Assembly (NCBI GenBank): GCA_024275295.1 | Contig: JAJRZI010000008.1 | Location: forward strand, 1-53,325 | From: Gammaproteobacteria bacterium | GTDB lineage: Bacteria; Pseudomonadota; Gammaproteobacteria; Chromatiales; Chromatiaceae | Direction: 5' to 3' | DNA: 53,325 nt | Translations under genes and position numbers: made by a program | Part shown: piece by piece, positions 1-9,035 of the stretch | Layout of the letters: the number at the start of each line of letters is the position of its first letter | Numbering within the stretch: position 1 is the stretch's first letter | Notes under the pieces: model-generated | What the model was told of the DNA's origin: nothing | The model's input: only the letters and a program-made list of their open reading frames with translations | Database searches by the model: none

Positions 1-1
1 A

Positions 2-622
2 CTCCTCTGGGGTCTCTTCAATATCTGCCCCTCCATCTATGATAATTCCGCTATTCATCGAGCGGTAGGTGGCGAACATGTAGGAAAGGAGAGCCTGCGC
101 CTTTATGAGGCGGTAGCACGGGTTTCGGGTACCCGCTATGTACTGGACTCGTCGAAGAGTCCCCACCGTATGTACTCGATTGCAAAAGAGAACCCGCAGG
201 ATATGAAGAGCATACTCCTGTGCCGTGATTTTAAGGGTACGGTCTATTCCAAGATGAAGCGGGGTATCCCGATGTTTAAGGCTGCATTGCAGTGGAAATG
301 GACGGTGCAGCAGATGGAGTATTACAGCCAGATATTGCCGGAACAAAATGTGCTCCGGGTGAGGTATGAAGATATTTGCGAACAGACAGAGCGGGAGATG
401 CAGAGGATCTGTGGATTTCTGGAGCTGGAGTTTGAGAAGTCGGTGTTGAGACGCACGCTTGATGGTCTGCATCACCTCGGCGGAAGCCCGTCCAAATATG
501 CCGGGAGGAGCGAGGCGATTGGGCTGGACCGATCCTATGAAAGGCATCTTTTGCCAAAGCAGCGATCCCGGCTCTACCGGCTGGTAAAAAATGAGGCCGA
601 TATCTGGGGCTATACTCCGTGA
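2..622 (+). CDS. Sulfotransferase-like protein, 5'-truncated by window edge
   Basis: The reading frame is open from base 2 to the stop at 622, so the gene begins outside the window; about 206 C-terminal residues are present. The segment VLDSSKSPHR, followed about 20 residues later by LCRDFKGTVYSKMKRG, resembles the mid-protein region and the 3'-phosphate-binding Arg/Ser part of PAPS-dependent sulfotransferases. The late region (VRYEDICEQTE, then a GWGY-like end, IWGYTP) also fits that family. The PAPS P-loop expected near the N terminus lies outside the window and cannot be checked. It converges on a polysaccharide-assembly operon, so sulfation of an exported glycan is a reasonable but unproven role. 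Family assignment is fairly sure, substrate unknown. Confidence 0.7.
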   Translation, partial: LLWGLFNICPSIYDNSAIHRAVGGEHVGKESLRLYEAVARVSGTRYVLDSSKSPHRMYSIAKENPQDMKSILLCRDFKGTVYSKMKRGIPMFKAALQWKWTVQQMEYYSQILPEQNVLRVRYEDICEQTEREMQRICGFLELEFEKSVLRRTLDGLHHLGGSPSKYAGRSEAIGLDRSYERHLLPKQRSRLYRLVKNEADIWGYTP

Positions 623-631
623 ACGTCTCGT

Positions 632-706
632 TCCCACGCTCCCGCGTGGGAATGCATACCGGAACGCAACAACCGTATGGGTTCCCACGGAGGACCGTGG
701 GAACCA
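632..706. repeat. Interspersed palindromic repeat between convergent genes
   Basis: Two adjacent dyads: TTCCCACGC/GCGTGGGAA at 632-652 and a perfect 11-bp dyad GGTTCCCACGG/CCGTGGGAACC with a 4-base loop at 681-706. The unit resembles the GTTCCCACGCTCC-type intergenic repeats common in many gammaproteobacterial genomes (recalled, not searched). A diverged copy of the second dyad lies at 16806-16831. Sitting between convergent genes, it may also act as a bidirectional transcription end. Confidence 0.7.
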
Positions 707-714
707 GAGAAGGG

Positions 715-2043
715 TTATTTTTTCAATATATGCCTTAGGTTTGTCAGTGCAAATAGAGAGGCATGTGTCTTTATCCCAAGAACCTTGAGACAGTATGCCC
801 ACATCGCAATATTGTGCAGCGCTTTTCCTGTTGCCGCGCCAATAACGATACCCAGAACCCCCAGCGTTCCTACCAGCAACAGGCTGATGCCGATGCCGAG
901 CACACCTGCGCAGATCCCGATGAGCATCAACATGGTTTGACGGTCGGACATGGCCATGAGTACGCCGGGTGATCCCACCGCTACGCTTACTGTATGCCCG
1001 ATAACCAGTACGGTCAGAAGCGTTGCACCCGTTGAGTAGGTCGATCCAAATACCAGGGCAAGTATCTCCCCGGAAGCCAGAAATATGATGATAGTGATCA
1101 GGATAGAGGGTAGGGCGGCAATGGCAGCAACGCTCTGCAATACCTTTTCGATACGGGCTTTATCCTGTATTGCAGAGAGCTGGGCAATGGTTGAGGGGAT
1201 GATGCCATTGATGATGAACAGGGGCATCTCCACAAACTTTGCTAGCCGTGATGCCGCCCCGTAGACAGCAACATCTGCATGGCTGGTGATGGCTCCGGCG
1301 ATCCAGATATAGGCCTCATTTATGCCAACCCCGGATAGGGCCAGAATGCTCAGCGGCGCACCTATCTTTATCGGTTCACTAAACAATATCCCGGATTCTA
1401 CAGTGGTCTTGCGGTAGCTTTTTTGTACCAGATAGAGGGTGAGTGTAACCGTGGATGCTAATGCCCCAATAACGATGGCCAATACTTCACGGATATCGGT
1501 TTGCTCGGGTTGGAGCCACAGGTATCCCAGCGCCAGGGTGATGAATATGGCAGTGGATGCGCCGTCGACAAAAGCAGCAATCCCTATCCGATGAAATCCC
1601 CGCAGGATGAAGGCGAGGTAGCTCTGGATTGCGCGCAAGGCAAACCAGGCAGCGGTAAACCCTGTGAGTTCGCCAATCAGGCGGGAATGAAATAGCTGTT
1701 GTCCCAGTTGTGGGCCGATAAACCAAAGGTATAAAAGCCCTGTTATTAATGCGAAGCACGCCACCAGAATGGCTGTTCCCCTTATGACGGGGCGAATGCC
1801 ACTGTTGGCGATGCTGTTAGTGGCAATGAGACGCATCACCGCCTGGTTCATGCCGCCAAGAATGACCAGTTCCCCGAATATCACTATGCTTGCAATCAGG
1901 TAGAAGGCACCAACTTCTGTCTCATTCAGTACTCGGGTAAGCAGGGCATTCCAGGCGAGGGTGCCCAGTGTAAACAGGATTTTACCGATAGTGACCCAGA
2001 TGCCGCCGCGCATGAGTCGGTTGAACAGGGTTGATTTATCCAC
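715..2043 (-). CDS. Oligosaccharide flippase, Wzx/PST family
   Basis: A 442-residue, very hydrophobic protein with about a dozen predicted membrane segments and the N-terminal pattern of polysaccharide-synthase-type flippases (RGGIWVTIGKILFTLG, then NETEVGAFYLIASI). Such proteins move lipid-linked oligosaccharide repeat units across the inner membrane. Its start codon overlaps the end of the upstream glycosyltransferase gene by 8 bases, so the two are probably translationally coupled. It is the last gene of a four-gene minus-strand operon (GT4, radical SAM, GT4, flippase). No Wzy polymerase is visible in the window. Confidence 0.85.
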   Translation of the reverse strand: MDKSTLFNRLMRGGIWVTIGKILFTLGTLAWNALLTRVLNETEVGAFYLIASIVIFGELVILGGMNQAVMRLIATNSIANSGIRPVIRGTAILVACFALITGLLYLWFIGPQLGQQLFHSRLIGELTGFTAAWFALRAIQSYLAFILRGFHRIGIAAFVDGASTAIFITLALGYLWLQPEQTDIREVLAIVIGALASTVTLTLYLVQKSYRKTTVESGILFSEPIKIGAPLSILALSGVGINEAYIWIAGAITSHADVAVYGAASRLAKFVEMPLFIINGIIPSTIAQLSAIQDKARIEKVLQSVAAIAALPSILITIIIFLASGEILALVFGSTYSTGATLLTVLVIGHTVSVAVGSPGVLMAMSDRQTMLMLIGICAGVLGIGISLLLVGTLGVLGIVIGAATGKALHNIAMWAYCLKVLGIKTHASLFALTNLRHILKK

Positions 2044-3136
2044 TCAGTAGTTTCCTGTAGACCTTATAGGTGGCCTGTGCGACATGATCCCAGTCATAGC
2101 GTGCCTTGAGTAGCTCGGTGTAGTCAGGGGTTTCCGCATGTTGCAGCTTCTGCTCGATTTTTCCCCTGAGTTCGGTGATGTTGGCAACGTAAAAGAAACT
2201 GCTGCTGTTTAATGGCACCTCAAGGTTGGCCGGTATGTCGCTGACCAGAACAGGCAGGTTATAGCTCATTGCCTCCAGCAGGGCGATGGGGAGTCCTTCA
2301 TGATAGGAGGGCATGATAAACAGGCGGGCATGGGAGAATATCTGGGATAGTTTCCGGCCTTTGATGAAACCCGTCAGAATAATGCCTGCTGGGCTGGCGC
2401 TTTGCTTCAACTTCTGGCTGTAGGCTGTTTCGTGATCGGCATCTCCCACAAGAACCAGATGGCAGGCTGGCCTCTCCAGCCCTTGCCAGGCCTCGATGAG
2501 GTCATGGAAACCTTTCTCTTCGACGAACCGGCCGACTGCGATGGCGTACCTGCCTTTGGTGATTCCCAGTTCGTCAAGGTAATCACTGGATGTGTCCGGG
2601 GTAGGGGTGGGTACGCCATTGTAGATGAGATGGGTATCCCTGCGTCCATATTTGGATTCAAGAATGCCGGCGATTACGCGGGAAATTACGATGATCTCAT
2701 TGGCGAACCGCGCCCCGGCAGCCTCCCCAAGTCGCAGTACCGTTTTTGCGGCTATCCCCCATTTCTGCCGGTCATAATCCGGGCCATGGTGAGTCAGCAC
2801 TGTATGTAGTCCCAGCATCCGTGCAAAGGGCGTTAGCAGGGCAGGGCCTATGGCATGGATATGCAGAATATCCGCGCCGGAGAATCGGGCATAGAGTATC
2901 GCCAGAAAGGTGTGGATGATCGCCTCAATGGATTTTCTTTTTGGCGCATAGATGTGTTTCAGTGAAATATCACCATAGGTGGCCATGCGTTTGCTTTTGG
3001 CTACATAGGGTGTTCTGGTGATGACGGTGATGTCGCATCCCAGCTGGGCAAGCCTTGGGTACAGCTCCTGGCAATGGGTCTCAACACCGCCTTGAATATC
3101 GGGAATGCCTCGGGTTCCAACGACGACTACCTTCAT
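2036..3136 (-). CDS. Glycosyltransferase family 4, DUF1972-like N terminus
   Basis: The start is placed at the ATG ending at 3136, because the protein then opens with MKVVVVGTRGIPDIQGGVET, the typical beta-strand plus glycine-rich loop of this group; the open frame extends 30 residues further upstream without conserved sequence. It is 366 residues with a GT-B fold: an N-terminal acceptor domain, then AIAVGRFVEEKGFHDLIEAW and the E-x7-E-type motif HEGLPIALLEAMSYNLPVLVSD of GT4 retaining transferases. It probably adds one sugar to the undecaprenyl-linked repeat unit. Only 4 bases separate it from the radical SAM gene upstream. The donor and acceptor cannot be predicted. Confidence 0.85.
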   Translation of the reverse strand: MKVVVVGTRGIPDIQGGVETHCQELYPRLAQLGCDITVITRTPYVAKSKRMATYGDISLKHIYAPKRKSIEAIIHTFLAILYARFSGADILHIHAIGPALLTPFARMLGLHTVLTHHGPDYDRQKWGIAAKTVLRLGEAAGARFANEIIVISRVIAGILESKYGRRDTHLIYNGVPTPTPDTSSDYLDELGITKGRYAIAVGRFVEEKGFHDLIEAWQGLERPACHLVLVGDADHETAYSQKLKQSASPAGIILTGFIKGRKLSQIFSHARLFIMPSYHEGLPIALLEAMSYNLPVLVSDIPANLEVPLNSSSFFYVANITELRGKIEQKLQHAETPDYTELLKARYDWDHVAQATYKVYRKLLSG

Positions 3137-3140
3137 GTTG

Positions 3141-4256
3141 CTATGCGGGCTTTTTTTCTGTTGTGGCTGGAGTGGACGTGTCGCCTGGTCTCTGTAGATT
3201 GCCCTGTCGTGGATCCTGGCCGACATCGAATTGTGGGATATTGTTGATATCTATAGCGCGGCCAAGCAGGCTTCTGATCTTGTTTTTGGCAACCCACAGG
3301 GCCGGATGCCTGATATATTTTTTCATGACCGGGGCGGCAGTGCCCACCATCCAGCAGTTTTTTGGACAGCGCCTCACCTGATTGCGTACCTTTTGTGCTT
3401 GATCGCTGAACCAGAGTTCCTCGAAGCTGGCAGCCTTGCGGATGTTGCCCATGCTCTCCTTCCAGTAGCGCTCCTCCAGACCGTTGCAGGGGTAGACCTC
3501 TCCGACAGGGTCGATAAAGAAATTGGTGGTGCCGGCTTCACAAGGCAGCATGCGTTTGCCGTTACGGATGTAGTTGATAAGCCCCAGGTTGAAGAACGCA
3601 CGAAACCAGCTTTTGGGGTGGTTGTCTCTCATGAGGTGTTCAATCAGTTCGTGGAAGTTGTCGATGACCTCATCCTTGTTGGTGATGATATTGTCACCCT
3701 TGTGGAAGTAGTAGGCGTTATGGAAGGCTGCGGTGGCAAATTCCATCTCCAGGCTTTTGGACAGGTCATATAGTTGTAACATATCTGCTGAGTTTTTGTT
3801 GGAAACGGTGATGCCGAAGCCGATGTCTTTTATGCCCATCTCCTTTAGGGTGCGCAGGGTTTTCAGCCCCCGGTCGAATCCGCCAGTGCGTCCTCTGAGT
3901 TCATCATTCTTCTGCTCAAGCCCTTCAATACTGACCCGGATGCCGATGTTGGGGAATTTCTCTGCCAATGCAACAATACGCTCTACATGCCAGCCGGAGG
4001 TAGAGATAACAATCCGGGGAGCCTTGGAGAGGGCAACTTCTACGATCTCATCCAGATCCTGACGCAGGAAGGGTTCGCCCCCTGTGATGTTGATGAATTT
4101 CAGTGATGGCAGGATCTCCAACTCCTGTGGGGTGATCTCGCTCTCTTTGTCACTGGGGTTCTTCCAGATGTCGCACATCTTGCACTGCATCTGGCACCTG
4201 TAAGTGGTGATGATGGAGGCATCTGTAGGCATAAGTGATGGGTCATGGTTGGCCAT
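3141..4256 (-). CDS. Radical SAM protein with SPASM-like C-terminal cysteines
   Basis: With the start at the ATG ending at 4256 the protein is 371 residues. Near the N terminus TTYRCQMQCKMCDIW supplies the CxxxCxxC ligand set for the 4Fe-4S cluster that cleaves S-adenosylmethionine, followed by NITGGEPFL, the SAM-binding GGE motif. Towards the C terminus are Cys residues in LPCEAG, VYPCNG, RRCPKNCWMVG, resembling SPASM/twitch auxiliary-cluster sites. It lies between two glycosyltransferase genes with 4-5 base spacers, so a role in modifying the glycan, its lipid carrier or a peptide partner is inferred from context only. The family call is firm; the reaction is unknown. Confidence 0.85.
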   Translation of the reverse strand: MANHDPSLMPTDASIITTYRCQMQCKMCDIWKNPSDKESEITPQELEILPSLKFINITGGEPFLRQDLDEIVEVALSKAPRIVISTSGWHVERIVALAEKFPNIGIRVSIEGLEQKNDELRGRTGGFDRGLKTLRTLKEMGIKDIGFGITVSNKNSADMLQLYDLSKSLEMEFATAAFHNAYYFHKGDNIITNKDEVIDNFHELIEHLMRDNHPKSWFRAFFNLGLINYIRNGKRMLPCEAGTTNFFIDPVGEVYPCNGLEERYWKESMGNIRKAASFEELWFSDQAQKVRNQVRRCPKNCWMVGTAAPVMKKYIRHPALWVAKNKIRSLLGRAIDINNIPQFDVGQDPRQGNLQRPGDTSTPATTEKKPA

Positions 4257-4261
4257 GATGG

Positions 4262-5473
4262 TCACCTCAAGCTGGTGTAAACACGCATCAGGTTGTCGTA
4301 ATGGATGTCTGCCGTATATCGGGATGCGACCTTTTTGGCGCCACTTATGCCCATCTCTCTGCGCTGTGCCGGGGCTCTCCATAGCCTGAGCATTTTATCC
4401 GCCAACGCATCTGCATCTCCTGTTTCAAAGGTTAATCCGTCTTGCTCCTCTTCAATCAGCTCTGGTATGCCGCCGGAGCGTGAACCGATAACCGGGGTGC
4501 CAACCGCCAGGGATTCCAGGATCGACATGGGGCAGTTCTCATACCATTCGGAGGGCAGGATGGTGAAGCTGGCGCCTGCCAGCAGGTCAACCAATGTCTG
4601 ACCGGATTTATAACCGATGAATGAGAGATGCTTCAGCCCTAAGGCATTGGTCTGCCTCTGTAGTTTCTCTTCCGTGGGGCCGGTACCGGCGATGACGATA
4701 GGGATATCCCGGGTGATGGCGCAGGCATCCAGCAGGGTAGCCAGCCCCTTTTCGTCGGACAACCGGCCAAAGTAGAGTCCATAGCCTTCGTCCCGGTCAG
4801 TGTATTGGAATTTTTCCGTGTCAATAAAATTGGGGATGAGAGTGATCTGCTCCGGGGGGAAGCCAAATTCGATCATCTTCTGACGGTAAAATTCACTTAC
4901 AGCAATATATCGGTCTACGTTTTTGTAATACCCCATCAGATGATGAAGATACATCTCCAGCATGTTAATCATGCTCTTGAAGCGGGAGTTTTTAGTGCAG
5001 CTGTTGAGTACGCAGTTGTAGAATTTATGCCCTTTGCAATCCTCACAGATGTGGCCATTGGTATACATGAGATAGCTGGGGCAGATGGGCTTGAAATCAT
5101 GCAGGGTTAGCACCCGTGGTATGCCGGCCTTTCTCAGGGGGGCAAAGACAGAGGGCGAGATCTGGTGCTGAAAGATATGAAAATGGGCAATATCAATCTT
5201 GTAATCCAGGAGTAACTGTTCTATTTTTTTTCTGGCCTCGACTGAATATATGATGCGTCCTGCCGCAGCAATCTTCTCTTTTAGACCTGCATTGTCATAA
5301 TCCACGTTACTGACAAAATATTTGGCATATTCTGAGGGAAGGTTGCGTCTGTCTTGCATCGAGAAGGGGATAACCTGATGATCATGCGCCTTCAGGAGAT
5401 CCATTTCACCAAAATAGACGGCTTCGCTGCCGCCTTTTCTCCAGAAAAACTTGTTGATCAATAACAGGTTCAT
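4262..5473 (-). CDS. Glycosyltransferase family 4
   Basis: The start is set at the ATG ending at 5473 (MNLLLINKFFWRKGGSE), a standard GT4 opening; the longer open frame adds 41 unconserved residues. The 403-residue GT-B protein carries a cysteine-rich stretch (CPSYLM...CEDCKG...C...C) after HDFKPI in its N-terminal domain, seen in a subgroup of GT4 enzymes, and the C-terminal nucleotide-sugar motifs YFGRLSDEKGLATLLDA and SEWYENCPMSILESLAVG with the E-x7-E pair. It is the first gene of the minus-strand operon; its promoter should lie in the 277-bp gap shared with xrtA. Confidence 0.85.
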   Translation of the reverse strand: MNLLLINKFFWRKGGSEAVYFGEMDLLKAHDHQVIPFSMQDRRNLPSEYAKYFVSNVDYDNAGLKEKIAAAGRIIYSVEARKKIEQLLLDYKIDIAHFHIFQHQISPSVFAPLRKAGIPRVLTLHDFKPICPSYLMYTNGHICEDCKGHKFYNCVLNSCTKNSRFKSMINMLEMYLHHLMGYYKNVDRYIAVSEFYRQKMIEFGFPPEQITLIPNFIDTEKFQYTDRDEGYGLYFGRLSDEKGLATLLDACAITRDIPIVIAGTGPTEEKLQRQTNALGLKHLSFIGYKSGQTLVDLLAGASFTILPSEWYENCPMSILESLAVGTPVIGSRSGGIPELIEEEQDGLTFETGDADALADKMLRLWRAPAQRREMGISGAKKVASRYTADIHYDNLMRVYTSLR

Positions 5474-5655
5474 GATGTTGTTAAAGAATGTGTCCTTGCC
5501 TTGCTGTTCAATATTGTGAAAGTAAACGAGCTCGCTGCTCAATTCAAGATGTATAATCCTGGAAAGAGCAGCTCGACAGGTGGGCTGAAAATGCATGATG
5601 CCACTGTTGCCAGGTTGATATCAGATTATTTGGTGCGAGAATAGCAGCTTACCAT

Positions 5656-5688
5656 GCTGAATCTTGGGTATGGAAGATTGGATTCAGC
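5656..5688. repeat. Inverted repeat in the divergent glycosyltransferase/xrtA gap
   Basis: GCTGAATC at 5656-5663 and GATTCAGC at 5681-5688 form an 8-bp dyad with a 17-base spacer. It is midway in the 277-bp intergenic region between the divergent glycosyltransferase operon and xrtA. It may be an operator for coordinated control or a chance hairpin. No convincing -10/-35 pair was identified here. Confidence 0.3.
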
Positions 5689-5750
5689 GCATATTTAATA
5701 ATCAGATTGATCTGTTTGACAGTTATAAAAAAATGATCGGGAACTGAAAA

Positions 5751-7319
5751 ATGGCGAAAACATTGGTCTGGCGGGAAACATCTTTGCGGTGGCTATTGCT
5801 TGCCGTATTGATGGTGATGCTTGCTTTTATATTCCGGGATGGTCTGGTTGAACTGGAACATCTGTGGGCCAAAAAAGAGGAGTACAGCCACGCCTATTTG
5901 CTGCCCATAATCTCACTCTTTCTGGTATGGCAAAAGAGTGATGAGTTGCGCCAGTTACCGCTCAAAGGGGCATGGCTTGGCGTTTCCATTGTAGTCATCG
6001 GTATATTACTTGGTTTTGCAGGGTCGCTGAGCACCATATTTCTTGTTGTTCACTATTCCATTCTGATTACCTTGGCCGGGATAGTATTGGCCTATCTGGG
6101 CAGGCGAGGGCTGATGCTGCTTTGGGCGCCCCTGTTACTGCTCTTTTTTACCATTCCACTGCCTCCGTTTCTATACAATGCCGTATCAGTGAAGCTTCAG
6201 CTGATCTCTTCTGAACTGGGTGTGGCGACGATAAGGCTGTTTGGCATCAGTGTCTTTTTGGAAGGCAATGTGATCGACCTTGGCAGTTATAAACTTCAGG
6301 TTGTGGAGGCCTGTAATGGTCTGCGATACCTGTTTCCATTGATGAGTATCGCCTTTATCATGGCCTATTTTTTCCAGGTTGCTCTCTGGAAAAGAGTGCT
6401 GGTCTTTCTTGCCAGTATTCCGCTCACTATCATTATGAACAGTATTCGAATTGGCGTTATAGGTGTCATGGTCGAGTACTGGGGCACAGATATGGCGGAA
6501 GGGTTTCTGCATGATTTTGAAGGCTGGCTCTTCTTTATGGTCTGCATGGTGATGCTTATCGGGATCATGTGGCTGGTTTACAAGATAGGTTCCGAGCAAC
6601 GCTCTTTCCAACAGGTGTTTGGTATTGATTACCCCCAGCCGCCGCCAAAGAGTGCGCTGGTAAAATTCAGAACAGTACCTGCAACTTTTTATGGGTTGTT
6701 GCTGGTGCTGGGCATGGCCTCGGTTATCACGCCCGTCCTTGAGGGGCGGCAGGATGCCGTGGTCAATCGGAAAAGCCTGGATGAATTTCCAGTTGATATG
6801 GGTTCATGGCATGGGCGGCGTGAGCGAATAAAAGATATCTATCTGGCTGAGCTGGATCTTACCGATTACGTGATCGCAGATTATGTTGATGCGCACCGCA
6901 GAACGGTCAACTTTTATGTGGCTTACTATGCCTCGCAACGGGCGGGTGAATCGGCCCACTCTCCACAATCATGTCTGCCTGGCGGCGGCTGGAAGATCAA
7001 CAAAATCACACAGCAGAAACTTGATAATGTTTTACCTGGAGGCGTGCCGTTAAATGTCAATCGGGTTCAAATACAGATGGGTGAATCAAGAATATTGGTC
7101 TACTACTGGTTCCAGCAGCGTGGTCGGGTAATTACCAATGAATATATGGTGAAGTGGTATCTGTTGCTGGATGGCTTGCGAAGAAACAGAACCGATGGTG
7201 CATTGGTGCGTTTGACAACTGTGATTGGCCCGGATGAAGAGTGGGGCGATGGGGATGGAAGACTCGTTGATTTTATGCGTGATATGACTCCTGTGCTGAG
7301 TGACTATGTACCAGATTGA
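5751..7319 (+). CDS. xrtA: Exosortase A fused to EpsI domain
   Basis: A 522-residue protein. Residues about 10-280 form a multi-spanning membrane domain with the exosortase triad: Cys188 in VVEACNGLRY, Arg233 in NSIRIGVIG and His254 in EGFLHDFEGW. Residues about 300-522 form an EpsI-type domain (FPVDMGSWHG, then SPQSCLPGGGW with Cys408). Exosortases are transpeptidase-like enzymes that process the C-terminal PEP-CTERM sorting signal in the inner membrane; EpsI is a common partner, sometimes fused as here. The ATG is preceded by GGGA eight bases upstream. Glycan-assembly genes flank it, and a likely substrate (9335-10060) and prsT follow. Confidence 0.93.
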   Translation: MAKTLVWRETSLRWLLLAVLMVMLAFIFRDGLVELEHLWAKKEEYSHAYLLPIISLFLVWQKSDELRQLPLKGAWLGVSIVVIGILLGFAGSLSTIFLVVHYSILITLAGIVLAYLGRRGLMLLWAPLLLLFFTIPLPPFLYNAVSVKLQLISSELGVATIRLFGISVFLEGNVIDLGSYKLQVVEACNGLRYLFPLMSIAFIMAYFFQVALWKRVLVFLASIPLTIIMNSIRIGVIGVMVEYWGTDMAEGFLHDFEGWLFFMVCMVMLIGIMWLVYKIGSEQRSFQQVFGIDYPQPPPKSALVKFRTVPATFYGLLLVLGMASVITPVLEGRQDAVVNRKSLDEFPVDMGSWHGRRERIKDIYLAELDLTDYVIADYVDAHRRTVNFYVAYYASQRAGESAHSPQSCLPGGGWKINKITQQKLDNVLPGGVPLNVNRVQIQMGESRILVYYWFQQRGRVITNEYMVKWYLLLDGLRRNRTDGALVRLTTVIGPDEEWGDGDGRLVDFMRDMTPVLSDYVPD

Positions 7320-7372
7320 TGGTTTAAAAAGCATATCTCATCTGAAACGTTATCGGATTCGTTGGTAGATAA

Positions 7373-8995
7373 ATGCAGGCGTTATTTATTCTTGTAACAG
7401 CAATGACGATCAGTATGGTGGTGCTGCCGCTGATGGTGCGTTTAGCACCCTATATCGGCATGATGGATCAGCCCGATGCGCGCAAGGTACATCGCGTCCC
7501 CATAGCCAGAGTGGGCGGAGTGGGTATTGTGCTTGGGTCATTGGCGCCCCTGTTAATATGGACGCCAATGAGTGACCTGCTGTATGCCTATGTGATTGGC
7601 AGTGTCGTGCTGTTTGGGTTTGGTGCGCTGGATGACCGGCAAGAGCTTGGGCACTATGTAAAATTCATTGGGCAGTTTATTGCTGTTGGCGTCGTGGTGT
7701 TTTATGGCGGCCTTTCAATTGAGCGGATACCCTTTGTCGCACCTGAATCTTTTCCGCCGTCAATTGCCGTGCCCTTCACCTTCTTTGCCATGGTTGGAAT
7801 GATTAATGCCATTAACCATTCTGACGGTCTGGATGGCCTGGCGGGCGGAGAATCGCTGTTAAGCCTGTTGGGCATTGCGTTTATTGCCCACCAGACAGGC
7901 GCCAGTATCAATCCGGTGGTGATGATCGCCTGTGCTGTGATGGGAGGCGTCATCGGGTTTCTTCGCTACAATACTCATCCGGCAAAGGTTTTTATGGGCG
8001 ATAGCGGCAGCCAGTTTTTGGGGTTTACCCTGGCATTTCTTGCCATCGTCCTTACTCAGCGGATTAACACGGTGTTGAGTCCAGCATTGCCTGCACTGCT
8101 GCTTGGTCTCCCTGTTATAGACATCCTTGCGGTACTCTTTCTGCGTGCAAAAGGGGGTATGAATCTGTTTAGTGCGACGCGAAATCATATTCATCATCGT
8201 CTGCTTGATAGGGGCTTTAGTCATCAGGCATCGGTGGTTGCAATCTATTCCACTCAAGCATTTTTTGTATTGAGTGCTTTGGCACTGATCTACGAAGCAG
8301 ACTGGATCATTCTGATGCTGTACGGCCTGGTTTGCGGGGCTATTTTTGCATTGTTGACATGGGCAGAGCAGAGCGGCTGGCAACGTCGACCCAGAGAAGA
8401 GCTGATTCCTTCTTCCCTCAATTATGCAGATCAGAAAACCGGGTGGCTCACAAGGATTGGAGCATGCCAGCTTTTATTGCTCCGGGTGCTCATTCCGCTG
8501 CTGTTGATCTATGTCTCTGTGGCGATACCTTCAGTATCACATGATTTCGCCATTATATCGGCGATACTGGCTGTCGCGTTGGCTTCGGATCTGTTGTTTG
8601 GGCGCGCCGGGCGATCCTTTATTCAGCAAGGGAGCGTCTTTATATGTGCCATATTCATGGTGTATCTGAGCACCCTTCACCTCTCCAATACAAGTATTGA
8701 GGTTGTGATCTATGCGTTTTTAGCCGGGAGTATTGCCGTTACGCTGAAACTTGCAAAGGGATTGGAATTCAAAACGACCTCGGCAGATTATCTGACCCTC
8801 TTTATCATTCTTTTGGTGGGTTTCTTCCAGGACATCCATTTCCTTGGTGTTAACTTGGCTGAGGTTGCGCTGAAGTCGGTTATTGTATTGTATGGATGTG
8901 AGTTGATCAGTAATCAAAACAGGGAGTGGAAAAGTGTACTTAATATTGCTGTTCTGTGTGCATTTGGGATACTGGCATTGAGATGGGCCTTGTAG
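7373..8995 (+). CDS. Undecaprenyl-phosphate sugar-1-phosphate transferase, WecA/MraY family, with C-terminal membrane extension
   Basis: A 540-residue polytopic membrane protein. Residues 1-330 have the polyprenyl-phosphate HexNAc-1-phosphate transferase motifs: HRVPIARVGGVGI, the Asp pair in LDDRQELGHYVK (Asp87/88), NHSDGLDGLAGG (Asp151, Asp154), VFMGDSGSQF (Asp210) and the cytoplasmic histidine loop HIHHRLLDRG. These enzymes put the first sugar phosphate on undecaprenyl phosphate to start a repeat unit. Usual WecA proteins are about 350-370 residues; here roughly 200 more hydrophobic residues (about 340-540) follow, without a motif I recognise. It is 53 bases after xrtA, so it is probably cotranscribed and primes the exopolysaccharide. 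Confidence 0.88.
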   Translation: MQALFILVTAMTISMVVLPLMVRLAPYIGMMDQPDARKVHRVPIARVGGVGIVLGSLAPLLIWTPMSDLLYAYVIGSVVLFGFGALDDRQELGHYVKFIGQFIAVGVVVFYGGLSIERIPFVAPESFPPSIAVPFTFFAMVGMINAINHSDGLDGLAGGESLLSLLGIAFIAHQTGASINPVVMIACAVMGGVIGFLRYNTHPAKVFMGDSGSQFLGFTLAFLAIVLTQRINTVLSPALPALLLGLPVIDILAVLFLRAKGGMNLFSATRNHIHHRLLDRGFSHQASVVAIYSTQAFFVLSALALIYEADWIILMLYGLVCGAIFALLTWAEQSGWQRRPREELIPSSLNYADQKTGWLTRIGACQLLLLRVLIPLLLIYVSVAIPSVSHDFAIISAILAVALASDLLFGRAGRSFIQQGSVFICAIFMVYLSTLHLSNTSIEVVIYAFLAGSIAVTLKLAKGLEFKTTSADYLTLFIILLVGFFQDIHFLGVNLAEVALKSVIVLYGCELISNQNREWKSVLNIAVLCAFGILALRWAL

Positions 8996-9012
8996 TAGTT
9001 TTTCTAGGCAAT

Positions 9013-9035
9013 AGGTGTCAAATTTATTGACACCT
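9013..9035. promoter_or_regulatory. Perfect palindrome, candidate enhancer-binding-protein site
   Basis: AGGTGTCAA at 9013-9021 and TTGACACCT at 9027-9035 make a perfect 9-bp inverted repeat with a 5-base spacer. No T-run follows, which argues against a terminator for the gene upstream. It is centred about 220 bp upstream of a sigma-54-like element, a usual distance for a bacterial enhancer-binding protein. A PrsR-like regulator is the natural candidate from knowledge of PEP-CTERM systems, but no such gene is in the window. Confidence 0.5.

Noticed and set aside
681-706. CRISPR repeat
   Set aside because: Only palindromic units without regular spacers; no array and no cas genes.
7859-8383. 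174-residue minus-strand frame in the sugar-1-phosphate transferase gene
   Set aside because: Antisense of conserved membrane segments; no domain seen.
9013-9035. Terminator of the sugar-1-phosphate transferase gene
   Set aside because: The hairpin is AT-containing with no T-run after it, and its symmetry suits a protein-binding site better.
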